A stretch of 64,000 bases of DNA. Source: Pseudarthrobacter sp. NBSH8. GTDB lineage: Bacteria > Actinomycetota > Actinomycetes > Actinomycetales > Micrococcaceae. This document shows, in pieces, positions 33,894 through 41,559 of this stretch. A model generated the notes under the pieces. The model saw only the letters and a program-made list of their open reading frames with translations, had not been told where the DNA came from and did no database searches. How positions within the stretch are numbered: position 1 is the stretch's first letter; each line of letters begins with the position of its first letter. The DNA is taken from positions 372,001 to 436,000 of the forward strand of contig NZ_CP043178.1 of the NCBI RefSeq assembly GCF_014217545.1, written 5' to 3'. Both the position numbers and the translations under genes were made by a program.

Positions 33894-34445
33894 TTACGTG
33901 TTCTGCACGTTCTCCCTCGCGTCCGCGGCACGGTCTTTGACGTCCGCTGCCGCAACCTGGCCTTCTGTCTTGACGTGTTCGGCCGCGTCGGCTGCTGTGG
34001 CCTTGACGTTCTCCATGGCTTCCCGCGCCGGTTCTTTCAAGCCCTCAGCGATCTCCTTAGCGGCCTCGGTCAGCTCGGCGGTCAACGGTTCGGCAGCGGA
34101 TTTGAGGGCATCAGCTGCTTCGCGCTCTTTCTCGCTCGCCGGGATCAGCGATGACAAAAGCAGGCCGGCGCCGAAAGCGATGAGCCCAGCAGCAAGCGGG
34201 TTGCCCTGCGTCTTGGCCTTCACCTGGTGCGGAGCGTCACCAATACCGTGCACGCGGCCGGTGGCGTCGTCGGCTGTTCCCATGACTTTCTCCTTCACTC
34301 CGAACACGGCGTCCTTGACCTTGTCTGTCTGTCGATGGACGATGTTCGACGGCGTCACTTTGTCTGCCACCGCGTCCACGTTCGTGCCCAGGCGGGCACG
34401 GGTTGCCTCAATATCTGAACGGATAACGTCCGGGTTGTCGCTCAT
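33894..34445 (-). CDS. DUF3618 membrane-anchored stress-type protein
   Basis: 183 residues. The N-terminal DUF3618 block DVIRSDIEATRARLGTNVDA then ADKVTPSNIVHRQTDKVK is followed by a hydrophobic segment NPLAAGLIAFGAGLLLSSLI (about 80-100) and a long charged alanine-rich helix with LEA-like repeats (TAELTEAAKEIAEGLKEPAR, AADAAEHVKTEGQVAAADVK). Last of three coupled genes; its ATG overlaps the holin-like stop by 4 nt. Function of the family is unknown; the domain mix suggests envelope protection in stress. Confidence 0.85.
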   Translation of the reverse strand: MSDNPDVIRSDIEATRARLGTNVDAVADKVTPSNIVHRQTDKVKDAVFGVKEKVMGTADDATGRVHGIGDAPHQVKAKTQGNPLAAGLIAFGAGLLLSSLIPASEKEREAADALKSAAEPLTAELTEAAKEIAEGLKEPAREAMENVKATAADAAEHVKTEGQVAAADVKDRAADARENVQNT

Positions 34446-34873
34446 GGTTTTACCTCACCGGGTTTTAGGGTTGGGGGAATTTCCTGGAGTGTTTCAGCGG
34501 TTTGGGGCATGCCCTTTACAGTTTTGAGCTCCCTGCGGCCCACTGACGCCAGCACTGCGGCGATGACGCCCCAGATGACAGCGACGACGACGGCGGACCA
34601 GCCGAGTCCCATCAGCCCGCTCAACGCGATCCAGAGGGCGATCGACAGGAACAGGAGCACGAAGTGGCCGGCGACGCCGGCGCCGGCCAGCATGCCACCT
34701 CCCCTTCCTGCCTTGCTGGCGGATTCCTTGAGTTCGGCCTTGGCAAGCTCCACTTCCTGGCGCATCAGCGTGGACAGGTCGCGTGTCACCTCGCCGAGCA
34801 GGTCACCCAACGACGTGTTGTCCGCCTTAGCGTGCGCCGCAGATGGGGGAGGCGCAGGTATCTGGCTGCTCAT
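34442..34873 (-). CDS. phage-holin-superfamily (Phage_holin_3_6) membrane protein
   Basis: 143 residues. An N-terminal amphipathic helix (SLGDLLGEVTRDLSTLMRQE, VELAKAELKESASKA) is followed by two helices (GVAGHFVLLFLSIALWIALS, WSAVVVAVIWGVIAAVLASV). This is the common chromosomal actinobacterial form of the family and does not indicate a prophage. It starts in a TGATG overlap with the preceding gene and ends in a 4-nt overlap with the DUF3618 gene. Confidence 0.85.
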   Translation of the reverse strand: MSSQIPAPPPSAAHAKADNTSLGDLLGEVTRDLSTLMRQEVELAKAELKESASKAGRGGGMLAGAGVAGHFVLLFLSIALWIALSGLMGLGWSAVVVAVIWGVIAAVLASVGRRELKTVKGMPQTAETLQEIPPTLKPGEVKP

Positions 34874-35808
34874 CAGAGCCTGCCAGCCTGGCCGTCTGCG
34901 GAGCGGCCCCGGGTCAAAGGGTCGTTGGCCATAGGATCGTCGGCGAAAGCGCCATCCCGCAAGGGATCGTCGTCGCGGCGCTCATCAGACCACTCCTCCG
35001 CGAGCTGCGGGCTGTCCAACGGACTGGCGGGACGCGTAGGGTCACCGTAGCTGCTCCCCGGTGCGCCGCCGTCGAACCCTGCCGTGTTGGTGGCCGGGCC
35101 CGGCAACTGCACCGGAGGGGGCGGGACAGTGCCACCAGCCGACGGCGTGTACCCGTCAGGACCCGCGCCGCGCTGGCCGCCCGTGCCAGGGTAATTCGAC
35201 GCGGACTCTGGTGCGCCGGCGCTCAGGCTGCGGCTGAGCCGGCCAGCAAGGACTCCTGCGCCGGCCGCGAGCAGCAGGAAAGTCCCAGGGCGCTGCCGGG
35301 CGAAACTCTTGACCTCGTCCAGGAGCGACCCCGGGTCCCGTCCGTCCAGCCAGGCGGCGACGGACGAGGAACGTTCCGCTGCCTGGCGGACCATGTCGGT
35401 GGCCACCCCGGGCTGGTCGGACGCCTGGGCCATGGCGTGCAGTTCGTCCGAGACTGACCGGAGGCCGCTGGCTACCTTCTGCTGCTGCGTGCTGGCCTGC
35501 TGGGTGAGGTCATAGCGGGCCTGCTGCAGGAGCTCCTTGGTGTTCGCCTTGGCCTCCGATGCGACGTTGGCCGCTTCCGACTTGGCGGTTTCAGCCACAC
35601 TCTGTGCGGAATCCGCCGCCGTCCGCGCCACATCTCCGGCTTCTTCTTTGGCTGCATCGGTGCGGGAGGTCCCATACGTATCACCCGTATGCGGCGCTGC
35701 TGTGGGTAACGTGCTGGGGAACGTACTTGGCTCACGTTCTCCTGTGGTTCCGCGTGTGGCCTGTGGAGCCGCGTAAGCCGGATCCTCGGACCATTGGTTC
35801 TCTGTCAT
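34873..35808 (-). CDS. LEA-like, single-helix protein of unknown function
   Basis: 311 residues. Residues about 50-130 are Ala/Lys/Glu/Thr-rich 11-mer-like helix (DVARTAADSAQSVAETAKSE, AANVASEAKANTKELLQQA) typical of late-embryogenesis-abundant and apolipophorin-like proteins. A short hydrophobic stretch (FLLLAAGAGVLAGRLSRSL, about 187-206) follows, then a Pro/Gly-rich disordered tail with DPLRDGAFADDPMANDPLTR. First gene of the three-gene operon with the holin-like and DUF3618 genes. GAGAG precedes the ATG. No precise family known to me. Confidence 0.75.
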   Translation of the reverse strand: MTENQWSEDPAYAAPQATRGTTGEREPSTFPSTLPTAAPHTGDTYGTSRTDAAKEEAGDVARTAADSAQSVAETAKSEAANVASEAKANTKELLQQARYDLTQQASTQQQKVASGLRSVSDELHAMAQASDQPGVATDMVRQAAERSSSVAAWLDGRDPGSLLDEVKSFARQRPGTFLLLAAGAGVLAGRLSRSLSAGAPESASNYPGTGGQRGAGPDGYTPSAGGTVPPPPVQLPGPATNTAGFDGGAPGSSYGDPTRPASPLDSPQLAEEWSDERRDDDPLRDGAFADDPMANDPLTRGRSADGQAGRL

Positions 35809-35874
35809 CTTCGCTCTCTCTTTCCAAAGAAGGCCTGTTATTGATTAAGAACCAGCGATACTGGCCGTAAAATA

Positions 35875-35888
35875 GTAAGCATGATTAG
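35875..35888. promoter_or_regulatory. degenerate copy of the CTAAG-N4-CTTAG element
   Basis: GTAAGCATGATTAG matches the palindrome ahead of dps (complementary strand CTAAGCATACTTAG) at 11 of 14 positions. It lies in the 190-bp gap between the divergent LEA-like operon and the coiled-coil gene, where both promoters must be. Confidence 0.3.
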
Positions 35889-35996
35889 TAACGGAAGGTA
35901 AGCACCCTTCCTACCTGAATTTCAAAGGGGTTCGTATCGCCTGCCGCCCGGCATCGCAGGGACCCCGTCACAACGAAGTGGAAAGGGTGGGTAGTC

Positions 35997-36479
35997 GTGG
36001 ATACAACATCGTGGGTTTGGGTGATTGTTGCCATCGTTGTGCTGGTCCTGATTGTGCTGTGGCTGGTGACCGGGCGTCGCCGTCAGGCCATGCAGCAGAA
36101 GCGGGACGAATCGCACCGCGAAAAGGCCGCCGAAATGCGCAGGAAAGCCGAGAACATCGAGCTCGATGCGCGTGAGAACGAAGCCCGGGCCAACCGCGCC
36201 CGTGCCGACGCGGAAAAGGCACAGGTGGACGCTGCGAGGCTGAAGCAGGAGGCTGAGCAGAAGAACGATGCGGCCAGGTCACTCCGCGAAGATGTGGCCG
36301 AGCGCACGCAGAAAGCCGACGCCTTGGACCCCGACATAAATCAGGACGGGGACGCGCGACCCGACGCCATGGAGGCCGAATCCATGCCGGCTGACGCTGA
36401 CGTGCATCCGGACGAGGCCAGCCGCGCCGAGGAACTTCGGCGTGACCGGACAGACCGGGACCGACCGCTTTCAACCTGA
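35997..36479 (+). CDS. single-helix membrane protein with cytoplasmic coiled coil
   Basis: 160 residues. One N-terminal helix (WVWVIVAIVVLVLIVLWLVT, residues about 5-25) is followed at once by RRRQ, so the rest is cytoplasmic. Residues 30-110 are a continuous charged heptad region (KRDESHREKAAEMRRKAENI, ANRARADAEKAQVDAARLKQ). The last 50 residues are acidic and include DPDINQDGDARPDA, an EF-hand-like run. GTG start with AAAGGG upstream. Divergent from the LEA-like operon; family unknown. Confidence 0.7.
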   Translation: MDTTSWVWVIVAIVVLVLIVLWLVTGRRRQAMQQKRDESHREKAAEMRRKAENIELDARENEARANRARADAEKAQVDAARLKQEAEQKNDAARSLREDVAERTQKADALDPDINQDGDARPDAMEAESMPADADVHPDEASRAEELRRDRTDRDRPLST

Positions 36480-36613
36480 CCCTGATCCCGCAACCTGGGC
36501 GTGGTCCCGGGGCCGGAACCATTGCTGGTTCCGTCGCCGGACCAAGACTGCGCGGACCGCCGACGCTGGGTGGTCAATTATGGTTGATCCATGACTGAAG
36601 TGGCACACGGGTA

Positions 36614-37564
36614 ATGGCAAAGCGCGCCAAGTCAGGCGGGCGGAACAGCCAGCGCTCGACGGCGGGTGTCATTGAGGTGCCCAAGGGGACCCGTCCTGAG
36701 GGCCCGGTTGAGGGCGTCTACTACGTTGATACCGGAGACTGCGAGCTCATTGCGGACCAGGACAACTCCAACGGGTGGCTCCTGAAGATCAACGGCGTTA
36801 TGAGCTCCCATATCGACCTTGCCGATCCGTTGTTCCTCGATTTTGAGTACATGCGCTGGATGGCGGCGCTGATTGAGTCCCGTTGGCCGCCGAAGTCCGG
36901 CAAGGGCGGAGCCAAGGCTGTCGCGCCCACCGCGGGCGGGACAGAGAAGCTGCGCGGACTGCATCTGGGTGGCGGGGCCTGTTCGCTGGCCCGGTACTTC
37001 CACACCGCCTATCCGGACGCCCGGCAGGTGGTGGTGGAGCTCGACGGCAAACTGGCCGAGTATGTCCGCGGCTGGTTCGACCTGCCCAAGGCACCGCTCC
37101 TTCGGCTCCGCGTGGGGGAGGCCCGCGAGGTCACCGAGACGCTGACACCGGACAGCCGCGACTTCATCATCCGAGACGTGTTTGCCGGTTCACTCACACC
37201 GCGGCCGCTCACCACCGCCGAGTTCAATGACCACATCCAGCGGGTCCTGGCGCCGGGCGGCATCTATGTGGTCAATTCCGGCGACGCGCCGGACCTGAAG
37301 AATGCGCGTGAAGATGCCGCCACCATCGCGGCCGCATTCAAATACACCGTCATCATCGCCGACCCCGCCATGCTGAAGGGCCGCCGCTACGGCAACATGG
37401 TCATGGCCGGCAGCGACAGCCCGCTCGACGGAGACCCGCAGCTGGCCCGCCGGCTGCTGGGCGGCGCCGTCCCGGCCCACATCTGGAACGACGCCCAGGT
37501 GCGCGCCTTCGCCGCGAACTCCCCGGTTCGTCACGACCCGGCCGTGAACGCCTCCGGTGATTGA
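36614..37564 (+). CDS. spermidine-synthase-like methyltransferase-fold protein
   Basis: 316 residues with a Rossmann fold of the polyamine synthase type. LADPLFLDFEYMRWMAALIE starts the core, LRGLHLGGGACSLARYFHTA is the nucleotide motif, QVVVELDGKLAEYVRGWFDL the acidic strand, and DFIIRDVFAGSLTPRPLTTA the gate region where spermidine synthases have a catalytic Asp. The N-terminal beta domain is short, as in actinobacterial orphan members without a SAM decarboxylase partner; actual product unknown. Its TGA lies within a repeated hairpin shared with the convergent LysR gene. Confidence 0.82.
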   Translation: MAKRAKSGGRNSQRSTAGVIEVPKGTRPEGPVEGVYYVDTGDCELIADQDNSNGWLLKINGVMSSHIDLADPLFLDFEYMRWMAALIESRWPPKSGKGGAKAVAPTAGGTEKLRGLHLGGGACSLARYFHTAYPDARQVVVELDGKLAEYVRGWFDLPKAPLLRLRVGEAREVTETLTPDSRDFIIRDVFAGSLTPRPLTTAEFNDHIQRVLAPGGIYVVNSGDAPDLKNAREDAATIAAAFKYTVIIADPAMLKGRRYGNMVMAGSDSPLDGDPQLARRLLGGAVPAHIWNDAQVRAFAANSPVRHDPAVNASGD

Positions 37565-37596
37565 GCTCGTCGAAATCCAGGTTTCGACAAGCTCAA
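37561..37596. repeat. TTGAGC...GTCGAAA palindromic repeat at a convergent junction
   Basis: Arms TTGAGCTCGTCGAAA and TTTCGACAAGCTCAA pair with one mismatch around a 6-nt loop. The TGA stop codons of both flanking genes lie inside the TTGAGC ends. Sequences of the GGTTTCGACA-GCTCAA kind are frequent palindromes in Micrococcineae genomes as far as I recall. Likely bidirectional terminator. Confidence 0.7.
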
Positions 37597-38504
37597 CCCC
37601 CGGAGTTCCCGCCCCGGCCCAGCAGGGCATCCCGGTGCGCCGCCGTTTGGTCGCGCAAGGCCTGTACAACGGCGGCCACGGCGGGGCGGCGCATCGAATC
37701 GGGCCGCAGCACCATCCAATACGGGAGCAACTCGGCGAAGTCGTCGGGGAGCAGCCGGACCAGGTCAGTGTGCAGATTGCCCATAAAGCACGGCAGGAAG
37801 CCGATGCCCGCGCCGGCACGGGTGGCCTCCACATGGACAAACACGTTGGTGGACGTGAGCCCTTCGCGCATGGCGGGCACCAGCCGCCGGGGTGCGTCCA
37901 GATCGTCCACCTGCAGCATGGAATCCACAAAGTAGACCAGCGGGTGTTCTGTCAGTTCGGCCACGCTCGCCGGCGTCCCGTTCTCGGCGAGGTAGGCACG
38001 CGAGGCGTACATCCCCAGCATGTACTCGCCCAATTGCACAGCCTCGGCCCGGTGGACCTGCGGTTCGCCCACCACCACTTCGATGTCCAGGCCCGACCGC
38101 TGCTGCAGGGCCCGCCGGGTCATAGTCACCACTTCCACGCTCAGCCCCGGGTGTTTCCGGCGCAGCTGCGCCACCGCGGGTGCGGCGATGTAGGCGCTGA
38201 AGCCATCGGTCGCGGTCATGCGTACGACGCCGGTAATCGGGTCAGGTGCCTGGCCTGCCGGTCCCAGCGCACTCACCGCTGCCTCAACCTGTTCGGCAAC
38301 CCGGACAGCGTCCGTGCCCAGCTCCGTCAGTTCCCAGCCGCCGGCCGCCCGGGCCAGGACGCGGCCGCTGAGCGCCTTCTCGAGGGCGGCTATCCGACGC
38401 GAAACGGTGGTGTGGTTCAGCCCCAACACTTGCGCCGCCGTCGTAAATTTTGCGGAGCGGGATACCGCGAGCAGGATCAGGAGGTCATCGGGATTTGCCT
38501 TCAT
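37593..38504 (-). CDS. LysR-family transcriptional regulator
   Basis: 303 residues from this ATG (an in-frame ATG 13 codons upstream is possible). HTH at about 4-60: DDLLILLAVSRSAKFTTAAQ, VLGLNHTTVSRRIAALEKAL. The C-terminal effector domain starts near 95 (GVVRMTATDGFSAYIAAPAV). It is divergent from the MHS transporter and SDR genes, and LysR regulators usually control the divergent neighbour, so it probably governs uptake and oxidation of that substrate. Confidence 0.88.
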   Translation of the reverse strand: MKANPDDLLILLAVSRSAKFTTAAQVLGLNHTTVSRRIAALEKALSGRVLARAAGGWELTELGTDAVRVAEQVEAAVSALGPAGQAPDPITGVVRMTATDGFSAYIAAPAVAQLRRKHPGLSVEVVTMTRRALQQRSGLDIEVVVGEPQVHRAEAVQLGEYMLGMYASRAYLAENGTPASVAELTEHPLVYFVDSMLQVDDLDAPRRLVPAMREGLTSTNVFVHVEATRAGAGIGFLPCFMGNLHTDLVRLLPDDFAELLPYWMVLRPDSMRRPAVAAVVQALRDQTAAHRDALLGRGGNSGG

Positions 38505-38587
38505 ATCTGCAATTGTGCACACAGTTGGTGCTGGTTTGGCCATTGAATGCGCATGTTTGTGCAGTAATACTCAGTGGAGCCATTAGT

Positions 38588-38602
38588 GCTGTGGATCACA
38601 GC
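38588..38602 (+). promoter_or_regulatory. GCTGTG-GAT-CACAGC palindrome upstream of the MHS transporter
   Basis: Perfect 6-bp arms, 31 nt before the transporter ATG and within the LysR/transporter gap. A second, TGTGCACA, overlaps the region just before the LysR start (38512-38520). Either could bind the LysR protein or a catabolite regulator. Confidence 0.35.
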
Positions 38603-38633
38603 GCGTGTCAAAGTGGACACTAAGGAGAAACTC

Positions 38634-40016
38634 ATGAGCGTAGAGCAGCGCTCGGCAGACAATGCCGCCGGATCCGCACCCAAGGGATCCGGACTGAAGA
38701 AGATTGTGGCCGCCTCGATGGTGGGCACGGTGGTGGAATGGTACGAATTCTTCCTCTACGCAACCGCCGCCACCCTGGTCTTCGGGAAGTACTTCTTCCC
38801 TGCCACCGGCAACGAGCTGGACGGCATCATCCAGGCATTCCTGACCTATGCGGTGGGTTTCGTGGCGCGCCCCCTCGGCGGGATCGTCTTCGGCCAGATC
38901 GGCGACAAGCTGGGCCGCAAACCCACGCTGCAGCTGACCATCGTGATCGTTGGCGTGGCCACCTTCCTGATGGGCTGCCTCCCGGGCTTCGCCGACATCG
39001 GCTACCTGGCTCCGGCGCTGCTGGTGGCCCTCCGCTTCATCCAAGGCTTCGCGCTCGGCGGTGAATGGGGCGGCGCGGTGCTGCTGGTTGCCGAACACAG
39101 CCCCAACAAATCCCGCGGATTCTGGTCCAGCTGGCCGCAGGCCGCAGTGCCGGTGGGCAACCTGCTGGCAACACTGGTTCTGTTCATCATGTCCACCGCT
39201 CTGAGCCCCGAGGCATTCCTCGGCTGGGGCTGGCGCGTGGCCTTCTGGCTTTCCGCCGTGATCGTCTTCGTTGGCTACTACATCCGCACCCACGTCACCG
39301 AGGCGCCCATCTTCCTGGAAGCCAAGGCCCTTGTGGAGAAGGAGCAGGCCGTCAGCTACGGCGTCTTCGAGGTGGTGCGCAAGTACCCCAAGGGCATCCT
39401 GCAGGCCATGGGGCTGCGCTTCGCGGAGAACATCATGTACTACCTGGTGGTCAGCTTCGCGATCGTCTACCTCAAGAGCGTGCACAAGTACGACACGTCC
39501 TCGCTCCTGCTCGCACTCCTGATCGCCCACGTCATCCACTTCCTGGTGATCCCGCAGGTGGGACGGCTCGTGGACAAGCTGGGACGCAAGCCCGTCTACC
39601 TGATCGGGTCCATCTCCGGTGCGGCCTGGCCGTTCTTCGCCTTCCCCATGTTTGATACCCGCAACGCCGTGGTGATTGTCCTGGCCGTGACCATCGGCCT
39701 GTGCCTGCACGCGTTTATGTATGCCGGCCAGCCTGCCATCATGGCCGAGCTCTTCCCCACCCGGATGCGGTACTCGGGCGTTTCGCTGGGCTCGCAGGTC
39801 ACCTCGATCTTCGCCGGTTCGCTGGCCCCGCTGCTGGCTACCCAGTGGCTCAAGGACACTGGTTCCTGGCTGCCCACGGCCATCTACCTGGTGGTTGCCT
39901 GCGCCATCACTACGGTGGCGGTGCTGAGCCTGAAGGAAACCAAGGGCATTGCCCTGGAGGAAGTGGACAAGGCCGACGCCGCCCGCGAGGGACTGCTCCC
40001 GGCCGGCTCACGCTGA
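38634..40016 (+). CDS. MFS transporter, metabolite:H+ symporter (MHS) family
   Basis: 460 residues, 12 helices. VGTVVEWYEFFLYATAATLV, RPLGGIVFGQIGDKLGRKPT, QGFALGGEWGGAVLLVAEHS and FPTRMRYSGVSLGSQVTSIF are the MHS signatures. The family imports carboxylates, betaines or aromatic acids. AAGGAG 7 nt before this ATG sets the start; an upstream GTG is open but unsupported. It lies 40-50 nt upstream of a 3-hydroxybutyrate-dehydrogenase-like gene, suggesting import of a hydroxy acid or similar. Confidence 0.9.
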   Translation: MSVEQRSADNAAGSAPKGSGLKKIVAASMVGTVVEWYEFFLYATAATLVFGKYFFPATGNELDGIIQAFLTYAVGFVARPLGGIVFGQIGDKLGRKPTLQLTIVIVGVATFLMGCLPGFADIGYLAPALLVALRFIQGFALGGEWGGAVLLVAEHSPNKSRGFWSSWPQAAVPVGNLLATLVLFIMSTALSPEAFLGWGWRVAFWLSAVIVFVGYYIRTHVTEAPIFLEAKALVEKEQAVSYGVFEVVRKYPKGILQAMGLRFAENIMYYLVVSFAIVYLKSVHKYDTSSLLLALLIAHVIHFLVIPQVGRLVDKLGRKPVYLIGSISGAAWPFFAFPMFDTRNAVVIVLAVTIGLCLHAFMYAGQPAIMAELFPTRMRYSGVSLGSQVTSIFAGSLAPLLATQWLKDTGSWLPTAIYLVVACAITTVAVLSLKETKGIALEEVDKADAAREGLLPAGSR

Positions 40017-40056
40017 GCTGCTTGAGCCGCCGAGCTACTGAGGACTGGGTAAAACG

Positions 40057-40818
40057 ATGGGAAGTGCAATGGATAACACCCTGAACGGCCGCAAGGCCGT
40101 GGTGACCGGCGGCGCCAGCGGGATCGGCGCTGCCTGCGTCAGGGAACTCGCCGCCCGCGGGGCGAAAGTGGTGGTGGCCGACGTCGACTCCGCCGGCGCT
40201 GCCGCCCTCGCCGATGAAGTGGGCGGCACGGCCTGGTCCGTGGACCTGCTGGACGTGGACGGACTCGCCACCCTGAGCCTGGACTGCGACATCCTGGTGA
40301 ACAACGCCGGGATTCAGAGCATCAGCCCCATCGAAGCGTTCGATCCGGCGGACTTCCGCCGGATCATCGCGCTTATGCTCGAAGCCCCGTTCCTGCTGAT
40401 CCGGGCCGCACTGCCGCACATGTACGCCAACGGATTCGGACGGATCATCAACGTGTCATCCGTGCACGGAATCCGGGCCTCCCCGTTCAAAAGCGCGTAT
40501 GTTTCCGCCAAGCACGGCCTCGAAGGGCTGAGCAAGGTGACGGCGCTTGAGGGCGGGGAGCACGGAGTCACATCCAACTGCATCAACCCCGGCTACGTCC
40601 GGACTCCGCTCGTCGAAAAGCAGATCGTGGACCAGGCCAAAGTGCACGGCATCCCCGAGGCTGAGGTCCTGGCCAAGGTGATGCTCACCGAGTCCGCCGT
40701 GAAACGCCTGGTGGAACCGGAGGAAGTTGCTTCGCTGGTGGCCTGGATGGCGTCCGATCATGCCGGCATGGTCACCGGGTCCAGTTACGTGATGGACGGC
40801 GGCTGGTCGGCGCGGTAA
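40057..40818 (+). CDS. short-chain dehydrogenase, 3-hydroxybutyrate-dehydrogenase-like
   Basis: 253 residues (249 if the second ATG at 40069, which has GGAAG just upstream, is the start). Cofactor motif AVVTGGASGIGAACVRELAA, Asp-containing VVVADVDSAG (prefers NAD), DILVNNAGIQSISPIEAF, catalytic Ser and Tyr-Lys in IINVSSVHGIRASPFKSAYV and SAKHG, then VTSNCINPGYVRTPLVEKQI. The VHG and the PLVEKQI segment are typical of D-3-hydroxybutyrate dehydrogenase, which makes acetoacetate. Substrate assignment is likely but not certain. Same operon as the MHS transporter. Confidence 0.85.
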   Translation: MGSAMDNTLNGRKAVVTGGASGIGAACVRELAARGAKVVVADVDSAGAAALADEVGGTAWSVDLLDVDGLATLSLDCDILVNNAGIQSISPIEAFDPADFRRIIALMLEAPFLLIRAALPHMYANGFGRIINVSSVHGIRASPFKSAYVSAKHGLEGLSKVTALEGGEHGVTSNCINPGYVRTPLVEKQIVDQAKVHGIPEAEVLAKVMLTESAVKRLVEPEEVASLVAWMASDHAGMVTGSSYVMDGGWSAR

Positions 40819-40841
40819 GCCCCTAGTCCTTCCGGGGCTTG

Positions 40842-40904
40842 GAGTTTTTGTCCAGATAACGCGGGTTCAAGGGCCTGATGGGTGCGTTATCTGGACAAAA
40901 ACTC
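40842..40904. repeat. long intergenic hairpin with GAGTTTTTGTCCA core (second copy)
   Basis: 21-nt perfect arms (GAGTTTTTGTCCAGATAACG plus C, and complement) around a 21-nt loop. The outer 13 nt are identical to those of the hairpin at 13391-13465. A smaller hairpin, GCCCC-TAGTCCTTCC-GGGGC, lies just before it after the SDR stop. The stop codon of the minus-strand gene to the right starts in its outer arm. Confidence 0.8.
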
Positions 40905-41166
40905 AGTCCTGGCGCCTCAGGTGGCGGTGATCGTAGAAGAAGACCCCGGCCTCGGCGCCGAGTTCCACGGACGGACCGCGGTGGGACATGATGATTCCCG
41001 CGTGCCGGCCGTTGAACGGATCGTCGCCCACCACGGCTTCGCCCACGCGATAGGGGCACCGCGGGCGGAACGCCGCGAGGACCCGGCCGCAGGCGCGGTG
41101 GACGAGGGTAGAGAGTCTGACGGGCCGCCCCATGCTGGCCAGGTCCTGGACGTGTGCTTTCACCAT
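40903..41166 (-). CDS. small protein of unknown function
   Basis: 87 residues from an ATG with AAGGAG 8 nt upstream. The N-terminal helix is VKAHVQDLASMGRPVRLSTL; the C-terminal half, PYRVGEAVVGDDPFNGRHAG then IIMSHRGPSVELGAEAGVFF, is beta-rich and could be a small SH3/KOW-like barrel. No family recognised. Its TGA overlaps the hairpin on its 3' side. Confidence 0.5.
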   Translation of the reverse strand: MVKAHVQDLASMGRPVRLSTLVHRACGRVLAAFRPRCPYRVGEAVVGDDPFNGRHAGIIMSHRGPSVELGAEAGVFFYDHRHLRRQD

Positions 41167-41346
41167 GCGAACCACTCCTTGAAGCGGCGTGGAGCCGCTC
41201 AGTCTGGTGCGGTAGCCGGAAAGCTCCCAGCAGAGGATGGTCCTCCTATTCCTGGCTGGCACCTTACAAGTACGGTAGGCCCTATTCACACCAGTCACAC
41301 CAGTAACATGTACCTGTCTTTGCGGACCAGTCCTACTTAGGCGATT

Positions 41347-41535
41347 TCAGGGTTGGAGCGGGCTCTTGAGGATGTCGTCGGCGTTGTTGTAGGCCCAGGT
41401 GACCAGGGGAACCAGCAGGCCGGACAGTTCATAGCCGCGCTCGGTCAGGCTGTAGTCCACGCGGGGCGGGATGACCGGCTGGGCCTTCCGCAGCACCGGG
41501 CCGTCGCGCTCCAGGGTCTTGAGGGTCTGCGCCAC
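41347..41535 (-). pseudogene. 3' remnant of an HxlR-family regulator gene
   Basis: The 62-residue frame LKTLERDGPVLRKAQPVIPP then RVDYSLTERGYELSGLLVPL matches the wing and C-terminal helix of HxlR regulators, which are usually 110-130 residues. The N-terminal recognition helix is missing: immediately upstream the sequence runs into the 3' end of the amino-acid permease gene. A deletion probably joined the two. Not expected to bind DNA. Confidence 0.65.
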
Positions 41536-41559
41536 ACCTGCACCAGTTGCCCGGCACCG

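Noticed and set aside
34442..34873. Prophage inferred from the holin-superfamily protein
   Set aside because: No other phage genes or attachment sites nearby; this chromosomal family is common in actinobacteria beside DUF3618 genes.
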